Source: JACQFK01 sp041482015 (GTDB taxonomy: Bacteria; Planctomycetota; MHYJ01; JACPRB01). Taken from it: a stretch of 34,466 bases of DNA. Shown piece by piece: positions 7,846-16,109 of this stretch (the stretch's first letter is position 1; each line of letters opens with the position of its first letter). Both the position numbers and the translations under genes were made by a program. The stretch spans positions 1 through 34,466 of the forward strand of contig JBGPCZ010000048.1 of assembly GCA_041482015.1 (NCBI GenBank), given 5' to 3'. Below the pieces are notes generated by a model. That model saw only the letters and a list, made by a program, of their open reading frames with translations, searched no databases and was not told the origin of the DNA.

Positions 7846-8742
7846 CTATTTCTCCGGGGGAATGGTGCGGAAGCCGGGCGTCGCCTTCTCGACGTTCGGC
7901 GTCACGTCCGCCTCGACGTTCCCCACCGCCCAGTTGACGCCGCCGACCAGGAGCGACTGGAACATCGGGTTGGTCCAGATGTCCTCGCGGTGGCCCATCG
8001 ACGTGTAGAAGACGCGGCCCTTGCCGTGCATCCGCGCCCACGTCGCCGGGTACGGGGGGCGATTGTAGACGCTGTCGCCGCCGACCTTCTTCATGCCCTC
8101 GGTCTCCTGCGCGAGGATCACGTGGAGGTCCTTCGCGTAGTCCTTGAAGGAGTACCACTCCTCGGTGAGCGTCGGGCTGTCCTTGAACGCGTCGGCGCCG
8201 GGGAACTTCGGGTCGTGGCAGATCATCTTCGACGGCTGCTGCGCGCCGTGACGGATGAACTCGCCGCCGATCATCTGGATGTAGGGGTCGGCTTTCTCGC
8301 CGGCGTCCTGGAACCGGCTGCCCGCGCTGTGGAAGGTGTCGCCCCCGCTGTGGGTGCCAATGAATCCCTTGCCGTTCTTGATCGCCTCGAGGAACGCGGC
8401 CTTGCCCTCGACCGGCATCGGCGGGAACTTGTCCGTCCCTTCCTTGGTGAGATCGCCGGTGGTGTAGAAGAAGAACGCGTCGTATTTCGCGATGTTCTCC
8501 TTCGTGAAGACGCTCCCGTCCTTCGTGTGGGTGACCTCCCAGTTGTTCTTCGCGGCGAGCTCCTGGAGGACCTTCTCCGCGTGGCTGGGCTCGTCGCCCT
8601 TCTTCTTGATCGCGCTGTGCTCGAACCCAGACGACTTCGTGAAGAAGAGGATCTTCTTCTTCCCCTTGTCCTGGGCGCCCACCCCCACCGCCAGGGTCAG
8701 CCCGAGCGCCAGGACGACAACCGTCTGTAGAATCAGCTTCAT
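7846..8742 (-). CDS. ThuA-like secreted protein
   Basis: A 298-residue protein with an N-terminal signal peptide (hydrophobic through about residue 23, AVGVGAQD cleavage region). The ThuA fold, which resembles class I glutamine amidotransferases, follows: KKILFFTKSSGFEHSAI near 29, AFFFYTTGDLT near 89, GFIGTHSGGDTFHS near 127 and GRVFYTSMGHREDIW near 248. ThuA was defined in trehalose/sucrose utilisation operons, and ThuA proteins co-occur with DUF1080 and isomerase-like TIM barrels in planctomycetes. The ribosome site is GAGGG ahead of the ATG at 8742, ten bases after the TAA of the isomerase gene. Its likely role is processing of a 3-keto-sugar, but the reaction is not proven for this clade. 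Confidence 0.85.
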   Translation of the reverse strand: MKLILQTVVVLALGLTLAVGVGAQDKGKKKILFFTKSSGFEHSAIKKKGDEPSHAEKVLQELAAKNNWEVTHTKDGSVFTKENIAKYDAFFFYTTGDLTKEGTDKFPPMPVEGKAAFLEAIKNGKGFIGTHSGGDTFHSAGSRFQDAGEKADPYIQMIGGEFIRHGAQQPSKMICHDPKFPGADAFKDSPTLTEEWYSFKDYAKDLHVILAQETEGMKKVGGDSVYNRPPYPATWARMHGKGRVFYTSMGHREDIWTNPMFQSLLVGGVNWAVGNVEADVTPNVEKATPGFRTIPPEK

Positions 8743-8752
8743 AAGTTCCCTC

Positions 8753-9640
8753 TTAACCGATGGCTTTCCGGATCGCCTCGAGGTGCTTCGGGCAGGCCGT
8801 CAGCGGATCCTCCGCCGATTCGTATTCCAGCGTGAGATAGCCGCGGTACTTGGCCTTCGTGAGGATATCCACGATCCGCTTGTAATCCGTATCCTGCTTC
8901 TTCCCGCCCAGCGGGTTGATCTCGGCCTTCACCTGGCACGTGATCGACCGGGCCGCGATCTTCTCGAGGTCGCCGTAGGGGTCCGCCGTGTGGAAGTTCC
9001 CCGTGTCCAGATTGACGCCGAACCACTCGTGCTTGATCTCGTTCAGGATTGCCAGCATCCCCTCGGCGGTGGCGACGATGCCGCCGTGGTTCTCCAGCGC
9101 GAGGTACACGCCCCGCTTCGCGGCATGCTCGAGGACGATGTTGATGCACTCGATCGCCCACTTCCGCGCCTCGGCCTCGTCGGTCCCCTTGGGGGCGCTC
9201 CCCGAGAAGATCCGGATCGCGGGCGACCCGAGCTCCGCCGAGACGTCGATCCAGTTCCGGACCAGCGCGATCTGCTTGTCGCGCGCCTCGCCGGGCGGCA
9301 GCGTGAACGTGTTCCCCACCGGCGTGCCCGTGATCGCGAGCCCGAGCTTCGCGGCCCGCTGCTTGATCTTCATCACGTACTCGGGCGTGACCGGCTTCTG
9401 GAAGTAGTACTCGGTCAGCTCGGCGCCTTCGCAGCCCCACTCGTCGCACTTGTCCAGGAAGTCGAAGAGCGTCATCTTCGGATTCTTGAGGTCGAGCAGC
9501 TGGCGGAGCGAGTAGGCCGCGAGGCTCGTCTTGAAGCGGAACCGCGGCGCGGGCGCCGCCGCTCGCGCCTCGGCGGGCAGGCCGGCGGCGGCCGTCAAGG
9601 CCGCGCCCCCAACGATGAACTCGCGACGGGTAGTCTGCAT
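8753..9640 (-). CDS. Tat-exported sugar phosphate isomerase/epimerase-like TIM barrel
   Basis: A 295-residue xylose-isomerase-like TIM barrel. The start is placed at 9640 because a strong AGGGAGGA site precedes it and the protein then begins with a Tat signal (TTRREFIVGGAALTAAAG), whereas the longer frame adds 38 unlikely residues. Expected metal/substrate residues are visible in YLALENHGG (Glu), GVNLDTGNFH (Asp) and LTLEYES (Glu). The usual His of the HVKD-like strand is replaced by Gln in ITCQVKAEI. Such exported members are common in planctomycete 3-keto-sugar loci, where they may isomerise or epimerise the keto sugar. It lies 26 bases after the DUF1080 gene upstream and 10 before the ThuA gene, so it belongs to one operon. 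Confidence 0.82.
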   Translation of the reverse strand: MQTTRREFIVGGAALTAAAGLPAEARAAAPAPRFRFKTSLAAYSLRQLLDLKNPKMTLFDFLDKCDEWGCEGAELTEYYFQKPVTPEYVMKIKQRAAKLGLAITGTPVGNTFTLPPGEARDKQIALVRNWIDVSAELGSPAIRIFSGSAPKGTDEAEARKWAIECINIVLEHAAKRGVYLALENHGGIVATAEGMLAILNEIKHEWFGVNLDTGNFHTADPYGDLEKIAARSITCQVKAEINPLGGKKQDTDYKRIVDILTKAKYRGYLTLEYESAEDPLTACPKHLEAIRKAIG

Positions 9641-9666
9641 AGGTTTCCTCCCTACTTCTGAACACT

Positions 9667-10452
9667 TCACCGGAGCGGGTGGAGCTCGACCTTCCGGAAA
9701 AAGATCTCCGAGCCCTCGCACTGGAGGAGGATCCGGCCCGATCGCGGGGAGCACTCGCTCACCTCGTTGACGTGCTTCCCGTTAACCCAGACGGCGATCC
9801 GGCCGCCCTCGCAGACACATTCGACCTTCGTCCACTCCTCGCCCGCGCTCTCGACGTCGCTCTTCCCCCGAAAGTCGAGCGCGTCCTTCCAGTCGGGGTC
9901 GATTCCCAACCAGTTCAGGCGGCCCGTCTGCGACAGGACGAGCTTCTCGCCCCCCTTCTTCCACGTCGGCCAGCCCTCGCCATCGCGACCGGCCGCCACC
10001 TCGGCCGTAAACCCGACGGGGATCGGCTTCCCCTGCTCGTCCTTGCCCTTGATCAGCATGAGGTCGCCCACGCGACCCTGCATGACCTGGCACTCGATGG
10101 CGCAGCGGAACGCGCCCTTCCCGTCGATACTGTTCCCGTCGGGGCCGACGCTGTGCAAGAAAAGCCCCGAATCGCGCGCGTTCTTCTCCCGTCCGCGCCA
10201 GTTCGACCGGCCCCATTTGAATTCCGCCACGAGCCGGTAGTCGTGGTACTCCTTCTCGGTCGCGAGGTAGCCGAAGCCGTCGCCGGAGATGCGGATATTC
10301 CCGTCGCGGACGGAGTAGACCCCGCGCGGGTCCTCGCGCTTCGAGTCGCCCAGCCAGGTCGTCCAGCCCGAGAGATCCTTGCCGTTGAAGAGCGGAACGC
10401 TTTTCTCCTGCGACGGGGCCAGGAGGAACAAGGCGACGAAGAAACGGAACAT
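9667..10452 (-). CDS. DUF1080 secreted protein, larger paralogue
   Basis: A 261-residue protein with a signal peptide (MFRFFVALFLLAPSQ) and a full DUF1080 domain starting with the family hallmark VPLFNGKDLSGW. Further landmarks are DYRLVAEFKWG, RDSGLFLHSVGPDG, FRCAIECQVMQGRVGD, WTKVECVCEGGRIAVWVNG and GRILLQCEGSEIFFRKVEL. The start at 10452 is chosen because the frame upstream is not protein-like; no good ribosome site is visible there, so the exact start is less certain than the domain. It is only distantly similar to the DUF1080 protein at the other end of the operon. Probable first gene of the operon with the TIM barrel, ThuA and second DUF1080 genes. Substrate unknown; probably 3-keto-glycosides. 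Confidence 0.82.
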   Translation of the reverse strand: MFRFFVALFLLAPSQEKSVPLFNGKDLSGWTTWLGDSKREDPRGVYSVRDGNIRISGDGFGYLATEKEYHDYRLVAEFKWGRSNWRGREKNARDSGLFLHSVGPDGNSIDGKGAFRCAIECQVMQGRVGDLMLIKGKDEQGKPIPVGFTAEVAAGRDGEGWPTWKKGGEKLVLSQTGRLNWLGIDPDWKDALDFRGKSDVESAGEEWTKVECVCEGGRIAVWVNGKHVNEVSECSPRSGRILLQCEGSEIFFRKVELHPLR

Positions 10453-10470
10453 GGATACATCATGTTGTCG

Positions 10471-10485
10471 TTGGAGCCGCTCCAA
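10471..10485. repeat. Short perfect inverted repeat in the DUF1080 operon leader
   Basis: TTGGAG-CCG-CTCCAA, 15 bases, lies 19 bases upstream of the DUF1080 start at 10452, in the 101-base gap before the Asp-box gene. It could be an operator or a small RNA hairpin. No -35/-10 pair was recognised next to it. Confidence 0.3.
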
Positions 10486-10553
10486 AGTCGAACAATTTCG
10501 AAGACGCTCCGGGCGACGCCGAGACGAACCTAGCGGGAAGGATCGTCTCGCGG

Positions 10554-11525
10554 CTAGCGCTCGAACTTGAGCGCCGGCTTGCCCATCCGAGAGATGTAGA
10601 AGATGTTCGCCTTGGAGTCCCAGGCGACGTTGGAGAACCACTTGTCGGTCATGCCCTTCTCGGACGGGGGCGCCGCCGCGACCTTCCACGTCGCGCCGCC
10701 GTCGGTGGACTCGAGAAAGCCTTCCTTCCCGAAGACGACCATGTGCTGTTCGTCCTTGCCGAAGCTGGGGCCGAACCAGGCGTTCACCTCGCCGCCCTGC
10801 GCGGCCCACGTCGCGCCCTTGTCCTTGCTGACGAGCAGGCCCTTCTCGGTGAGCCAGTAGCCGACCCCCTTGTAGAGAGCCATGATCCGGCCCGTCGGCT
10901 TGACGTCGGAAACCTTCGTCCACGTCGCCCCGCCGTCGGTCGAACGTTCGATCCCCGCGCCTTTCGACGTCACCAGCGTGTCAAAGTCGAAGACGCCGAA
11001 GACCTTGAAGCCCTTGTCGAGCGCCTTCCACGAGGCGCCCCCGTCGTCGGACAACAGGCCGACTTCGCCGCTCTCGTGGCGCACGCCCCACATGCGCCTT
11101 ACCTTCGGGTCAGTCCAGTCGACCGCGACGAAGTCGAAGCCGCGGCGCCCGCCGTCGTTGCAGGCGTGCCAGGTCTTCCCGCCGTCGCCGGTCCACGCGG
11201 CCTTGCCGTCGAGCTGGAAGAACGCGAGCCGCCCGCCTCCGTTCGGGTCGACGCTGATCGCGCAGCCCGTCTCGCACCGCCCGCCGACCAGGCCCTGGTC
11301 GATCTGCGCGAAGGTCGCGCCGTGGTCGCTGCTCTTCCACAGGCCGGCGCCCGCGATCACCATGTAGACGTCGCCGTTCGCCGGATCAACCGCGATCCCG
11401 GCCGCGAGGAAGGGCCACTTCTGCTCGACCTTCGAGGTGACGCTCTCCGAGATCGGCACCCACTTCCCCTTCTCGGCCTGGGGCGACAGGAACAGGGCGA
11501 CGGCGGCGAGCGCGATACTTTTCAT
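10554..11525 (-). CDS. Secreted Asp-box (BNR) beta-propeller protein
   Basis: A 323-residue protein with an N-terminal signal (MKSIALAAVALFLSPQAEK) and repeated Asp-box motifs typical of sialidase/VPS10-like propellers: SSDHGATF, TGDGGKTW, SDDGGASW, STDGGATW, SKDKGATW and STDGGATW. Each marks one blade turn. No catalytic residues of true sialidases (Arg triad, nucleophile Tyr) could be identified, so 'glycosyl hydrolase' labels given to such proteins should be treated as fold-level. The ribosome site is GGAGGAT before the ATG at 11525. It is divergent from the zinc-ribbon/LamG gene and 101 bases upstream of the DUF1080 operon, so it may be its first gene or a separate unit. Function unknown. 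Confidence 0.75.
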   Translation of the reverse strand: MKSIALAAVALFLSPQAEKGKWVPISESVTSKVEQKWPFLAAGIAVDPANGDVYMVIAGAGLWKSSDHGATFAQIDQGLVGGRCETGCAISVDPNGGGRLAFFQLDGKAAWTGDGGKTWHACNDGGRRGFDFVAVDWTDPKVRRMWGVRHESGEVGLLSDDGGASWKALDKGFKVFGVFDFDTLVTSKGAGIERSTDGGATWTKVSDVKPTGRIMALYKGVGYWLTEKGLLVSKDKGATWAAQGGEVNAWFGPSFGKDEQHMVVFGKEGFLESTDGGATWKVAAAPPSEKGMTDKWFSNVAWDSKANIFYISRMGKPALKFER

Positions 11526-11586
11526 GAGCGATCCTCCTCACCCAATACATTCCAAATTGCCGGCCCGTGGAACGGAGTTCAAAGGA

Positions 11587-11592
11587 TATACT
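11587..11592 (+). promoter_or_regulatory. Candidate -10 box for the LamG gene
   Basis: TATACT, one base from consensus, lies 20 bases before the ATG at 11613 in the 87-base divergent gap. The nearest -35-like TTGCCG (11557) is too far away (24-base spacing), so the assignment is tentative. The rest of the gap holds the GGAGGAT ribosome site of the minus-strand gene. Confidence 0.3.
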
Positions 11593-11612
11593 CTCGCAAG
11601 GACCGGGATCTC

Positions 11613-13046
11613 ATGGGCAAGGCGATCTCCTACTGCTACAAGTGCAGCACCCTTCTGCGCGAGGATGACTTCGAGCGCGGGAAGGCGGTGCACGCGGGGG
11701 ACAACGTCGCCTGCGCGGCCTGCGCGCCCGAGATGGCCCCGCCTGCGCCCCCGCGGACCGGCTCCTCGAGCAAGCACCCGGCCATGCACCGGTATCTCCC
11801 GGCGCCGTCCACCCGCCGGACGAAGGGGGCCTCCGAGAAGAGCAACGCCCTCATGATCGCCGGCGGAGTCGGCGGCGCCGTCGTCCTCATCGTCCTCCTG
11901 ATCGTCGCGATGGGCGGGAAGGACACCCTGCCGCCCCCGCTCCCCTCCCCGCCCGAGCCGGTTCCGAAGCCCTATCACCCCACGAGCGAAACGCCCAAGA
12001 CCCCGGTCAAGCCCGCGCCGGCCGCGGCGCGCGAGGCGCTCGAGGCCGCGAAGAAGTTCGCGCGCGACCACCCGGACGACGTCGCCGGCCAGGTTCGCGA
12101 GTACACGTCCGTCGCGCTCCAGTGGGACCGCGCGCCCGAGGGACAGGAGGCGATGAAGGAGGTCGAGCGGCTCAAGGCCGAGGTGAAGACGCGCGTCGAA
12201 GCGGCGCTCGCCGAACTCGAGAAGGAGCTCCAGAAGCCGCGCGAGCAGAAGGATTTCGGCGCCGCGCGGGAGGTCTTCGAAAAGGTCGCGAAGCGCATGA
12301 CCCTTTCGGAATGGGAGCTGGCGCTGAAGAAACGCACCCGCGAAGTCCGCGAGGAGCTGTGGAAGGCCCTCGATGCCGACCCCGACCTCGTCGCCCACTG
12401 GCCGTTCGACGAGGGCACGGGGCTCACGACGCGCGACACCACCGGCCACGGACACGATGGGAACCTCATCGGAGGTATCACCTGGTCCGAGGGAAAGACC
12501 GGCCTGGGCCTGCGGTTCGATGGCGAGGGCTCCGGCGTCGAGATCCCGGGCGATCCGGTCGTGGACGGAGTCCAGAAGGAGAGCTACACCCTCGCCCTCT
12601 GGTTCAAGCCCGACGACGTGCCCCCCGGCAAGGGCGACCAGAACAACGCGGCCTACGGACTGATCGAGAAGCCCGGCCGACATCTCGGGATCGCCTACAC
12701 CGCGAGCCAGCGCTTCCACCTGGATCACTGGCTGGAGTCCGGCAACGGCGCCGTCGACTCGCCGGAAGCGTGCCCGCCCGGCGTCTTCTACCACGTCGCC
12801 GCCGTCGTCGACCGCCCGGCGGGCCTGAGCCGGCTGTACCTCAACGGACAGCTCAAAGGATCGAAGAACTGGACCCCGAACGCGAAGACCTACGAGTACA
12901 GCCATAATCCCTGGCGGATCGGCATCGCCGGCCCGGGGTCGCGCACGTACGCGTGGCCCGCGAAGGGCGTCATCGACGACGTCCAGATGTACAAGAAGGC
13001 GCTCGGAGCAGACGAGGTTCGGAGGATCTACGAGTTGAGCAGGTGA
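11613..13046 (+). CDS. Zinc-ribbon, single-pass membrane protein with coiled-coil stalk and LamG domain
   Basis: 477 residues. A cytoplasmic zinc ribbon is formed by Cys8, Cys11, Cys34 and Cys37 (CYKC...CAAC). A membrane helix follows at about 84-105 (ALMIAGGVGGAVVLIVLLIVA), then a Pro-rich spacer and a charged helical stalk at about 140-250 rich in Glu/Lys/Arg. A LamG/concanavalin-like domain occupies about 255-472 (VAHWPFDEGTG, TLALWFKPDD, YHVAAVVDRP, RLYLNGQLKG, GVIDDVQMYKKAL). The long frame upstream of 11613 is low-quality antisense to the Asp-box gene; the ATG here starts the recognisable ribbon. LamG domains bind carbohydrate or protein ligands, so a surface-binding or sensing role is likely but unproven. 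Its stop overlaps the ribosome site of the next gene, five bases away. Confidence 0.8.
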   Translation: MGKAISYCYKCSTLLREDDFERGKAVHAGDNVACAACAPEMAPPAPPRTGSSSKHPAMHRYLPAPSTRRTKGASEKSNALMIAGGVGGAVVLIVLLIVAMGGKDTLPPPLPSPPEPVPKPYHPTSETPKTPVKPAPAAAREALEAAKKFARDHPDDVAGQVREYTSVALQWDRAPEGQEAMKEVERLKAEVKTRVEAALAELEKELQKPREQKDFGAAREVFEKVAKRMTLSEWELALKKRTREVREELWKALDADPDLVAHWPFDEGTGLTTRDTTGHGHDGNLIGGITWSEGKTGLGLRFDGEGSGVEIPGDPVVDGVQKESYTLALWFKPDDVPPGKGDQNNAAYGLIEKPGRHLGIAYTASQRFHLDHWLESGNGAVDSPEACPPGVFYHVAAVVDRPAGLSRLYLNGQLKGSKNWTPNAKTYEYSHNPWRIGIAGPGSRTYAWPAKGVIDDVQMYKKALGADEVRRIYELSR

Positions 13047-13051
13047 ACTCC

Positions 13052-14170
13052 ATGGATCTCAATCGACGCGAAGCGATGGCCGCGATGGGCGGGCTGGCGA
13101 TGACCGCGATCGCCACCGCGCAACAGGCCCCACTCCCCGCCTTCTGGAAGACGCGGCTCACCGATGTCGAGGCCGTCGTCAAGGAAGTCAAAAGGGGCCG
13201 CGCGCGCGTGCTCGCGAAATCCGCGGGCGGCCGCGACCTCCATCTCGTCTCCTACGGCGACCCCGTGCCGCTCCGCTCGACGGCGAACTGGAACTCCGCG
13301 TGCGGCGGCAACGATCCGGCCTCGTACGCGCGGAAGGACGGGACGCAGCGGCCGGTGGTCTTCCTTCTGGGCCCCGTCCACGGCCAGGAGGTCGAGGGCG
13401 TCGGCGGACTCGTCAACCTGGTCCGCGTCGCGGAGACCGGGAAGGACTTCCGCGACCGCGAGTGGAAGGAGCTGGCGGAGAACGTCGCGAAGTGCCGGGT
13501 GCTGATCGTCCCGTGCGGCAACCCCGACGGCCGCGCGCGCTGCACGTACGACGCGTGGGTGGGCGAGACGCTCGACATCCACGAGCGGATCGGCATGGGT
13601 GTCAAGCCCGACGGCACGAACCACACGTGGCCGCACGTCAAAAGGATCCACCCGATGCGCGGAGAGCTGGTCGCGAAGCTCGGGGCCTACTGGAACGACG
13701 ACGGCGTCAACCTGATGCACGACGAGTGGTATGCGCCGATGGCGGTGGAGACGAAAGCGATCTTCCAGCTCGCGCGCGAGGAGGCTCCCGACTTCATCGT
13801 CTCGCTCCACTCGCACGGGAGCGACCCGTCGATCGAGCCGACCGCGTACGCGTCCAGGGCGATGAAGGAAACGCTGAAGGAGCTGGGCGACCGGATCCAG
13901 AAGCGGTACACCGACGCCGGCCTTCCGCATCGCGCGGGCGGGCCGAAGGTCGACGAGGACGGCGCGAAGTTCCCGCCCCCCTCGTTCAACCTGACGAGCG
14001 CGCTCCACCACGCCTGCGGCGCCATCTCCTTCGTGCACGAGACCTGCCTCGGCGTGAAGACCGCGCCCTTCCCGCAGGTGACGCACGACCAGCTGCTCGA
14101 CATCCAGCTGCTGCTCTACGACGAGCTCTTCAAGTTCGCCGTCGAGCGGCCGGTCAAGTGGGTGAAGTAG
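13052..14170 (+). CDS. Exported M14-family zinc carboxypeptidase
   Basis: A 372-residue peptidase beginning with a Tat-like signal (MDLNRREAMAAMGGLAMTA). Zinc ligands are the HxxE pair His110/Glu113 (GPVHGQEVEG) plus a later His in SLHSHG (253 or 255). The catalytic Glu is Glu330 in FVHETCLG. NPDGR at 157-161 is the family's substrate-binding region. It should remove C-terminal residues from peptides, or cleave cell-wall peptides like some bacterial M14 enzymes. The start at 13052 is chosen over an upstream in-frame one because AGGTGA precedes it and the signal begins there. It lies five bases after the LamG gene and three before the beta-lactamase-like gene, forming one operon. Confidence 0.85.
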   Translation: MDLNRREAMAAMGGLAMTAIATAQQAPLPAFWKTRLTDVEAVVKEVKRGRARVLAKSAGGRDLHLVSYGDPVPLRSTANWNSACGGNDPASYARKDGTQRPVVFLLGPVHGQEVEGVGGLVNLVRVAETGKDFRDREWKELAENVAKCRVLIVPCGNPDGRARCTYDAWVGETLDIHERIGMGVKPDGTNHTWPHVKRIHPMRGELVAKLGAYWNDDGVNLMHDEWYAPMAVETKAIFQLAREEAPDFIVSLHSHGSDPSIEPTAYASRAMKETLKELGDRIQKRYTDAGLPHRAGGPKVDEDGAKFPPPSFNLTSALHHACGAISFVHETCLGVKTAPFPQVTHDQLLDIQLLLYDELFKFAVERPVKWVK

Positions 14171-14173
14171 CCG

Positions 14174-15262
14174 ATGCGGATGTGGAGAGTGGCCCGGCTC
14201 CTCCCGATCCTCCTTCTCTCCTGCGCGTCGGAGAGCCCGCGTTCACCTGGAGACGCCACCGATCGCTTCATCCGCTCGGAGATGGAGAAGCGAAGGATCC
14301 CCGGGCTGTGCCTGGGCATCGTCGATCGCGGAGAGCTCGTCCTGTGCCGCGGCTACGGGATCGCCGACCTCGAGCACGGAGTCCCCGTAACGCCCGACAC
14401 CGTCTTCGAGCTGGCGTCGATCACCAAGACGTTCACCGCCGCGGCGATCCTGATGCTGGTCGAGGAGAAGAAGCTGGCCCTCGAGGATCCCATCAAGCGA
14501 CACCTGCCGGGCGCGCCCGCATCGTGGCACGGGATCACGATCCGACATCTCCTGACCCACACGGCGGGATTGAAGGATCGCTTTGAGCCGCAGGTGGAGG
14601 GGACGTGGTTCCTCGACTATTCGACGGAGAACCTCTTCCGCAGCGCCGCGCGCCTTCCGTTGGACTTCGCCCCCGGCGAACGCGGCCAGTACAGCGACCA
14701 AGGGTTCTTCCTCCTGGGCATGATCCTCGAGAAGGCCGGCGGGCGGCGCTATGGCGAGTTCCTGGCGGAGCGGATCTTCAAGCCGGTGGGAATGACCGCG
14801 ACCACGCTCCGGGACCAGTGGACCCTCCTGAAGGATCGCGCCCCGGGCTACACGGTGAGGAACGAAGCGCTGGTGAACAATCGCCGGTCCGCGCAGATCG
14901 AGCTCGTCTCCCACTACGGGATCATGTCGACGGTGAAGGACCTGGCACGATACACCCTCGCCCTTGATCGCGGGGAGCTGCTCCCAAAGGACGCCTTGGA
15001 GCGGATGTGGACCCCCGGGCGGCTCAACAACGGGAAGATCTCGGAAGTGCTCGGTCGTCCTTATGGATTCGGCTGGTTCCTGGACACGTGGAAGGGACAT
15101 CGCACGGTCGAGCACGGCGGGGTCACCGGGACCCATCTCCTCCGGCTCCGGGACGAGGGGCTGACGGTCATCGTGCTGACCAACCTCGACTGGGCGGCCG
15201 GGAGCGTACCGAACACGCTGACGCGGGGGGTCGCGGAGCTTCACCTGGCGGGCCGCCGGTGA
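14174..15262 (+). CDS. Serine beta-lactamase-fold hydrolase, probable lipoprotein
   Basis: A 362-residue class C/penicillin-binding-protein-like hydrolase. The N-terminus has a lipobox (LPILLLSCAS, lipidated Cys17), so it is probably membrane-anchored. The nucleophile motif SITK is near residues 82-85, and HGG near 315-317 takes the third-motif position. The second motif is YSD (near 173-175) instead of the usual YSN; the Tyr is kept. Members of this family are esterases, D-aminopeptidases or PBP-like enzymes as often as true beta-lactamases, so resistance should not be assumed. The gene begins three bases after the M14 peptidase stop, suggesting joint peptide or wall-fragment processing. Confidence 0.83.
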   Translation: MRMWRVARLLPILLLSCASESPRSPGDATDRFIRSEMEKRRIPGLCLGIVDRGELVLCRGYGIADLEHGVPVTPDTVFELASITKTFTAAAILMLVEEKKLALEDPIKRHLPGAPASWHGITIRHLLTHTAGLKDRFEPQVEGTWFLDYSTENLFRSAARLPLDFAPGERGQYSDQGFFLLGMILEKAGGRRYGEFLAERIFKPVGMTATTLRDQWTLLKDRAPGYTVRNEALVNNRRSAQIELVSHYGIMSTVKDLARYTLALDRGELLPKDALERMWTPGRLNNGKISEVLGRPYGFGWFLDTWKGHRTVEHGGVTGTHLLRLRDEGLTVIVLTNLDWAAGSVPNTLTRGVAELHLAGRR

Positions 15263-15272
15263 GCCATGGGGT

Positions 15273-15303
15273 ATGGGCAATATTTCAAAGAGTTTGATTT
15301 CTT
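15273..15303 (+). repeat. AT-rich direct repeat, copy R1
   Basis: A 31-base element beginning ATGGGCAATATTTCAAAGAG and ending TTTGATTTCTT. It is identical but for one base to the copy at 16070-16100 and related to the one at 16110-16131. It contains the hairpin TCAAA-GAG-TTTGA. It sits between the convergent beta-lactamase-like gene and the coiled-coil gene and runs straight into a second small palindrome, TTGCGT-CA-ACGCAA (15302-15315), that includes the stop of the coiled-coil gene. The AT-rich composition stands out from the surrounding DNA. Confidence 0.75.
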
Positions 15304-15306
15304 GCG

Positions 15307-16023
15307 TCAACGCAACTCTTCGAGCAGGGCCCGGATCATCGACTGCTGCGGGAAGCCCTCGTAGCCACGAAGAGCTTTCTCCAGTAGCATTCTGGCCTCC
15401 GCCCTCCGCCCCTCGGCGACAAGCTCGCCGCACTCCTTCTTGAGTCTCTTGAAGTGGACCTCGGCCAGATCCTCCATCGCCTTCTGGACACCGGCCGACC
15501 AACCCACTTCCGCGCCAATGCTGGGTCTCTGCGGAAGCGGACTCACTTCCAGGAGCGGCTCGATTGCGCGCAGGCGATCGCCGAAACTCGTCGACGCGTA
15601 CCTCGATTGGAGGGCCCGCAGCTCGTCCTTCGCCTCCCCGGCCTTTGCGACGAGTTCCTTGGGCTCGCGCTTGAGGACGTCCATCCACCGGAGGAACGGC
15701 GGTACTTCCTGGCGCGCCTCCTTCTCCAGGGTCGCGGCGGCGTGGGCCTTTGCGTGGTCGCGATCCAGCTTCGTCCAGAGGGAGCGGGCCTCCTCCCTGT
15801 ACCGGGGCTCGGCGAGAAGCTCCTCCATGCGGCGGTCCTTCTCGATGATGTCGGCGGTCCGGTTAACGCGTTCGACCTCGGCGGCGAATTCCTTCTGCGT
15901 CGCCTCCGGGTCGGAGGCGAAGGCGTGGATCACCCAGAAGACGCCGCCGAGCGCAAGGATGCTGCCTGCGAGGACGGCGAACAGAGTGCCCCTGAACTCC
16001 CGCACCTTTCTTACCGCCGCCAT
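15307..16023 (-). CDS. Membrane-anchored coiled-coil protein of unknown function
   Basis: 238 residues. A short basic N-terminus (MAAVRKVREFRG) and one membrane helix at about 14-33 (LFAVLAGSILALGGVFWVIHAF) are followed by about 200 charged, helix-prone residues rich in Glu, Arg, Lys and Ala, with no recognised domain. The topology suggests the helical part is periplasmic. GAGTGAGGG precedes the ATG at 16023. The gene is bracketed by AT-rich direct repeats (15273-15303 and 16070-16100). It is convergent with the beta-lactamase-like gene and downstream of, but not tightly linked to, the Tat lipoprotein gene. I do not recognise a family; it could be an adaptor or stalk protein. Confidence 0.65.
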   Translation of the reverse strand: MAAVRKVREFRGTLFAVLAGSILALGGVFWVIHAFASDPEATQKEFAAEVERVNRTADIIEKDRRMEELLAEPRYREEARSLWTKLDRDHAKAHAAATLEKEARQEVPPFLRWMDVLKREPKELVAKAGEAKDELRALQSRYASTSFGDRLRAIEPLLEVSPLPQRPSIGAEVGWSAGVQKAMEDLAEVHFKRLKKECGELVAEGRRAEARMLLEKALRGYEGFPQQSMIRALLEELR

Positions 16024-16069
16024 CCCTCACTCGACGCCGCTCCAGGCGGCGGCGTACACCACATACTAC

Positions 16070-16100
16070 ATGGGCAATATTTCAAAGAGCTTGATTTCTT
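16070..16100 (+). repeat. AT-rich direct repeat, copy R2
   Basis: 31 bases matching R1 (15273-15303) at 30 positions, the only change being T to C in the hairpin region (TCAAAGAGCTTGA). It lies 47 bases upstream of the coiled-coil gene start at 16023, so with R1 it brackets that gene in the same orientation. Confidence 0.75.
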
Positions 16101-16109
16101 TCACGCCAT

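Noticed and set aside
10743..11612. In-frame upstream extension of the LamG gene
   Set aside because: Antisense to the Asp-box gene and not protein-like; the ATG at 11613 starts the zinc ribbon.
14174..15262. Antibiotic-resistance beta-lactamase
   Set aside because: The fold is shared with esterases and peptidases; linkage to an M14 peptidase and the altered YSD motif make a resistance label unsupported.
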